This document shows positions 4,876 through 7,360 of a stretch of DNA of 7,360 nucleotides, piece after piece. The translations under genes were made by a program, and so were the position numbers. This stretch comes from an uncultured Bacillota bacterium (GTDB taxonomy: Bacteria; Bacillota; Clostridia; Peptostreptococcales; Anaerovoracaceae), in contig CAMYWZ010000055.1 in NCBI GenBank assembly GCA_947302945.1, positions 1-7,360 of the forward strand. The letters run 5' to 3'. Position 1 is the first letter of the stretch; the number at the start of each line of letters is the position of its first letter. Under the pieces are notes generated by a model. That model made no database searches and was not told where the DNA came from. It saw only the letters and a program-made list of their open reading frames with translations.

Positions 4876-6210
4876 ATGAAACTCAACAACAAACGAACTT
4901 TTCTGGTAGGACTGGCATTCCTGTCGATCTGCGCGTTCTGGCAGATGTACGACAACGTCGTGAACCTTATCCTCAAAGAGACTTTCCACATGAACGAGAC
5001 CTATGCCGGTTTCATCATGGCTCTGGATAATGTTCTGGCGCTCTTCCTGCTGCCGTTCTTCGGAAGCCTTTCGGACCGCACTCACACCAAGATCGGCAAA
5101 CGCATGCCCTACATATTATTCGGAAGCATCGCTGCCATCATCCTGATGAACCTCCTGCCGATACTGGATAACAGCTACTTTGCTGCTCCTTCCACCGGAA
5201 AGCTCGTGGCATTCATCGTAATTCTGGGTCTGCTGCTGATAGCCATGGGCACCTACAGGTCTCCGGCTGTTGCGCTGATGCCGGACGTAACGCCAAAGCC
5301 ACTGCGCTCCAAAGCCAACGCAATAATCAACCTGATGGGAGCTCTGGGCGGCGCTATATATCTGGTCCTTACCACGATCCTCTACCCCGCCTCCAAGACT
5401 CAGGACGCAGATCATGTGAATTATCAGCCTTTGTTCCTGATAGTGGCCGGGATCATGCTCGTGGCCATAGTGCTTCTTAAGCTGACCATAAACGAACCGA
5501 AGCTGGTCGATGAAAACAAAGCTCTCGAAGAACAGCACCCCGAATGGAACCTCGCCGAAGACGACGGTTCCGGTCACGAGATCCTGCCCCCGGCAGTCAA
5601 GAAGAGCCTCGGCTTCCTGCTCGCATCCATAGCGCTCTGGTTCATAGGCTACAACGCGGTCACTACCTGGTTCACGGTATATGTGAAAGAAATAATGGGT
5701 CAGGGCATAGGCGGCGCCTCCAGGTGCCTGCTCGTTGCTACCGCGGGCGCCATTGTCTCCTATATTCCGATCGGAGCCATCGCTTCCAGAATAGGCCGCA
5801 AGAAGACCATCAAGATCGGCATCGTGATGCTTGCGGCATGCTTTGCTTTGGGCTACGTGCTGACGACGACATTCAAAGAGATCAATATTATAATGTTCAT
5901 CGTGTTCGCTTTAGTAGGCTTTGCCTGGGCCGCCATCAACGTCAACAGCCTCCCGATGGTCGTGGAGATGTGCAAAGGCTCCGACATCGGCAAGTTCACC
6001 GGCTACTACTACACCGCCTCCATGGCGGCGCAGATCGTTGCCCCGGGCTTTGTAGGCACCCTGATGAGACTCATCGACTACAGAGTACTTTTCCCCTTCG
6101 GCGCAGTCTTTGTGGCCCTGGCCTTCGTCACCATGAGCTTTGTAAAGCACGGCGACGCCAAAGTCGCTGCCAAGAAGGGCCTCGAAGCCTTCGAGGACAT
6201 GGACGACTAA
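4876..6210 (+). CDS. MFS transporter (GPH/SLC45-like sugar transporter type)
   Basis: A 444-residue inner-membrane transporter of the major facilitator superfamily, with about 12 hydrophobic segments arranged in two halves. AAGGAG at 4862-4867 lies 8 bases before the ATG, so the start is secure. GSLSDRTHTKIGKR (63-76) is the MFS loop 2-3 signature, and ASRIGRKKTIKIG (313-325) is its partner in the second half. A charged cytoplasmic loop (about 205-250) separates the halves. The AFWQMYDNVVNLIL helix with charged residues and the GKFTGYYYTASMAAQIVAP stretch (382-400) resemble GPH/SLC45-type sugar-cation symporters, so sugar or glycoside uptake is likely but unproven. The gene lies beyond the repeat pair and has its own leader, so it may be a separate unit. 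No clear promoter was found. Confidence 0.9.
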   Translation: MKLNNKRTFLVGLAFLSICAFWQMYDNVVNLILKETFHMNETYAGFIMALDNVLALFLLPFFGSLSDRTHTKIGKRMPYILFGSIAAIILMNLLPILDNSYFAAPSTGKLVAFIVILGLLLIAMGTYRSPAVALMPDVTPKPLRSKANAIINLMGALGGAIYLVLTTILYPASKTQDADHVNYQPLFLIVAGIMLVAIVLLKLTINEPKLVDENKALEEQHPEWNLAEDDGSGHEILPPAVKKSLGFLLASIALWFIGYNAVTTWFTVYVKEIMGQGIGGASRCLLVATAGAIVSYIPIGAIASRIGRKKTIKIGIVMLAACFALGYVLTTTFKEINIIMFIVFALVGFAWAAINVNSLPMVVEMCKGSDIGKFTGYYYTASMAAQIVAPGFVGTLMRLIDYRVLFPFGAVFVALAFVTMSFVKHGDAKVAAKKGLEAFEDMDD

Positions 6211-6253
6211 AGTCTCTGCCCGGCCTTTACGGCCCGCAATTCAAAGCAAAAGC

Positions 6254-6294
6254 AAGGACGGCCCTCCGGACAAGCGATTCCGGGGACCGTCCTT
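6254..6294. terminator. Imperfect hairpin between convergent genes, probable bidirectional terminator
   Basis: AAGGACGG (6254-6261) pairs with CCGTCCTT (6287-6294), and CCGGA (6266-6270) with TCCGG (6279-6283), around the loop CAAGCGAT with a small internal mismatch. It lies 43 bases after the MFS stop and 20 bases beyond the stop of the minus-strand gene. On the plus strand it is followed only by TTATGC. On the minus strand it is followed by GCTTTTGCTTTG, so it is the better terminator in that direction. Confidence 0.7.
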
Positions 6295-6314
6295 TATGCA
6301 TGTGAGGTATTCTT

Positions 6315-6917
6315 CTACAATTCCTTTACAGTGACTCCCTCCCGGCCCAGCTCGTATTCGTAAAGCAGGCCGGCATCTTTGTCCAGATAGCTCGCGAAGG
6401 ACAGCACGGCGTTTATGTTATAGTCTATGGTGAGCTCGTCACCGTTGCTGAAGTTCACGACTTTGTGCATGATGCTCCCTGCGCCGTCGCTCGTAAGCTG
6501 AGATACGGAAGCGACTCCCTCCTTCATTGACAGTCCCAGCTTCGACAGGGCCTCCAGAACATCAGCGGTCTGAGCCACCGGCATCATGCGGCCAGGTGTC
6601 TCCTGCATGCAGTCGACAAGAGCCTGCAGAGAGGAAACGCTCTTCCCGAAGTCCGTTATGCTTTTCGCTTCAAGGATGCTGTCTGCATACGGGCTGTCGG
6701 CGGCAAGAAAGCGCACGCCGGCAAGCGCGTCCTGAGAAGTCACCTTTATATCGTACGCGATCTGCCTGCGTTCTATCTTATACTCGACATAGTCCAGATT
6801 CTCTATGAGCGCAAGGAGCAGGCAGGCCTGCCTTTTGAGGCTGTCGTATTGATAAAAATCGCTGTAATTCGCTTTCAGAACAAGGCCGTAAGGCGTACTG
6901 GCCGTTTTCAGCTCCAT
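6315..6917 (-). CDS. DUF4825-like protein, C-terminal part of a frameshifted gene
   Basis: This is the downstream part of a broken gene, not a free-standing gene. Its first Met (6917) sits in mid-domain with no ribosome site. The frame actually extends upstream to about 6945, where LSIHLRDG joins naturally to the end of the preceding part. Residues 3-53 (LKTASTPYGLVLKANY... LLALIENLDYVEYKI) match what I know of DUF4825, whose core has a YVGD start, a PYGL turn and a helix ending in a LIxNxD motif. The remaining 150 residues are a soluble, mostly polar region of unknown role. Together with the upstream part it would be an extracytoplasmic domain. The gene is convergent with the MFS gene. Confidence 0.75.
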   Translation of the reverse strand: MELKTASTPYGLVLKANYSDFYQYDSLKRQACLLLALIENLDYVEYKIERRQIAYDIKVTSQDALAGVRFLAADSPYADSILEAKSITDFGKSVSSLQALVDCMQETPGRMMPVAQTADVLEALSKLGLSMKEGVASVSQLTSDGAGSIMHKVVNFSNGDELTIDYNINAVLSFASYLDKDAGLLYEYELGREGVTVKEL

Positions 6918-6937
6918 GCCGTCGCGCAGATGTATAC

Positions 6938-7360
6938 TCAGCCCGGGAGTCCGCTAACAGCGGAAGCGTCCCCGACATACTTCACCTTCTTTGAGATCAT
7001 CCTGCCTACATAGTCATCTATAGATACGTCGTTCTCCAAAAGGATGTTCCCGTTGATGTCTACCACCCGAATGATATCGTCCTTTGCGTCATACTGAGCA
7101 CTGAGCGTGCCGCTTTTACGCAGCCAGACCAGACTTGAGCGCACCCCGACCGTGACCACTCCGTCTTTTTCGCTGAATTCCGCACCGGTAAGCGCCATGG
7201 CAGAACTGGACGTCTGCGCGTCGATCATGACTTCGTTTCCCTCCACGTCTGCTTTGATGATCACCGACTCATCGACCTTTCCTCTTACGAACACGCGCAC
7301 CACGATGACGCCTATCACCACAAGCGCGGCGCAGGCAATAGCAAGCACCTTTAGCAGATT
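6938..7360 (-). CDS. DUF4825-like membrane protein, N-terminal part (runs off right edge, frameshifted)
   Basis: The frame is open to the window edge (NLLK precedes the GTG at 7348), so the true start lies outside. The visible part begins with one transmembrane segment (VLAIACAALVVIGVIVVRVFV), followed by a polar stretch that probably lies outside the membrane, and then the start of a DUF4825 domain, KKVKYVGDASAVSGL. It stops at a TGA (6940-6938) immediately after that. Proteins of this build in Clostridia often carry a zinc-finger (zf-HC2, anti-sigma-like) domain before the membrane segment. Whether this one does cannot be seen here. Function unknown; a membrane sensor or anti-sigma-type role is only a guess. 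Confidence 0.7.
   Translation of the reverse strand, partial: NLLKVLAIACAALVVIGVIVVRVFVRGKVDESVIIKADVEGNEVMIDAQTSSSAMALTGAEFSEKDGVVTVGVRSSLVWLRKSGTLSAQYDAKDDIIRVVDINGNILLENDVSIDDYVGRMISKKVKYVGDASAVSGLPG
6942..6947 (-). other. Apparent one-base deletion (frameshift) in CCCGGG run
   Basis: On the minus strand the gene reads GGA CTC CCG GGC TGA. One extra C (or G) in this run gives GGA CTC CCC GGG CTG AGT, that is GLPGLS followed by IHLRDGMELKTASTPYGL, which restores a continuous DUF4825 domain. Each frame has a stop on the wrong side of this point, so a single shift explains both fragments. Confidence 0.75.

Noticed and set aside
6254..6294. Possible further copy of the GGGACGGTTCT repeat family in the convergent gap
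   Set aside because: It shares only GGACGG/CCGTCC, which here forms the stem and not the loop. A terminator explains it better.
5544..6305. Alternative plus-strand frame of 253 codons overlapping the MFS gene
   Set aside because: Arg/His-rich shadow composition without recognisable motifs; the MFS frame has transmembrane segments and motifs throughout.
6778..6978. Small minus-strand frame across the junction of the two DUF4825 parts
   Set aside because: It is the third frame at the frameshift site and does not continue the domain on either side.

Overview
This window looks like a GC-rich genome of an uncultured anaerobic Firmicute (Clostridia type). I infer this from strong AGGAGG-type ribosome sites, the gene families present (tandem M42 peptidases, NagD-like HAD phosphatase, DUF4825 membrane protein) and small palindromic repeats of a kind I associate with gut Clostridia. 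No rRNA or other taxonomic marker is present, so the assignment is tentative.

Layout. Positions 1-3351 hold three consecutive plus-strand M42-family metallopeptidase paralogs. The first is cut by the window edge, the second overlaps its stop by one base (TAATG), and the third follows a 124-base gap filled with palindromic repeats. A RimJ/RimL-like GNAT acetyltransferase starts 3 bases after the third peptidase. A HAD-IIA (NagD/PNPase-like) phosphatase follows at 3952. A pair of tandem hairpin repeats (about 4788-4846) forms the 3' end of the HAD gene and its trailer. Next is an MFS transporter (4876-6210). An imperfect hairpin (6254-6294) separates it from a convergent minus-strand gene encoding a membrane-anchored DUF4825-like protein. 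That gene is split into two frames by an apparent one-base loss and continues past the right edge.

How the genes may work together. The three peptidases keep essentially all residues of the di-metal site and probably act as cytosolic aminopeptidases on short peptides, possibly as a mixed TET-type shell. The acetyltransferase and phosphatase may simply be co-transcribed housekeeping enzymes. The transporter has its own ribosome site and lies beyond the repeat pair, so its link to the peptidases is weak.

The most interesting content is the repeats. (1) A 44-base double-hairpin element sits in frame, in the same orientation and at the same protein position in all three M42 paralogs. It encodes an APHPSA..(x)PSPxGEG peptide just before the metal-binding AHxD motif, and one stem pair shows a compensatory change between copies. 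(2) A second family has a conserved core (AGAACCGTCCC or its complement) enclosed by palindromic arms. It appears as an inverted, REPIN-like pair between two peptidase genes and as a direct tandem pair with different arms at the end of the HAD gene, where it supplies the last codons and the stop. (3) A third palindromic element lies inside the inverted pair. No transposase, CRISPR array or RNA gene was seen.
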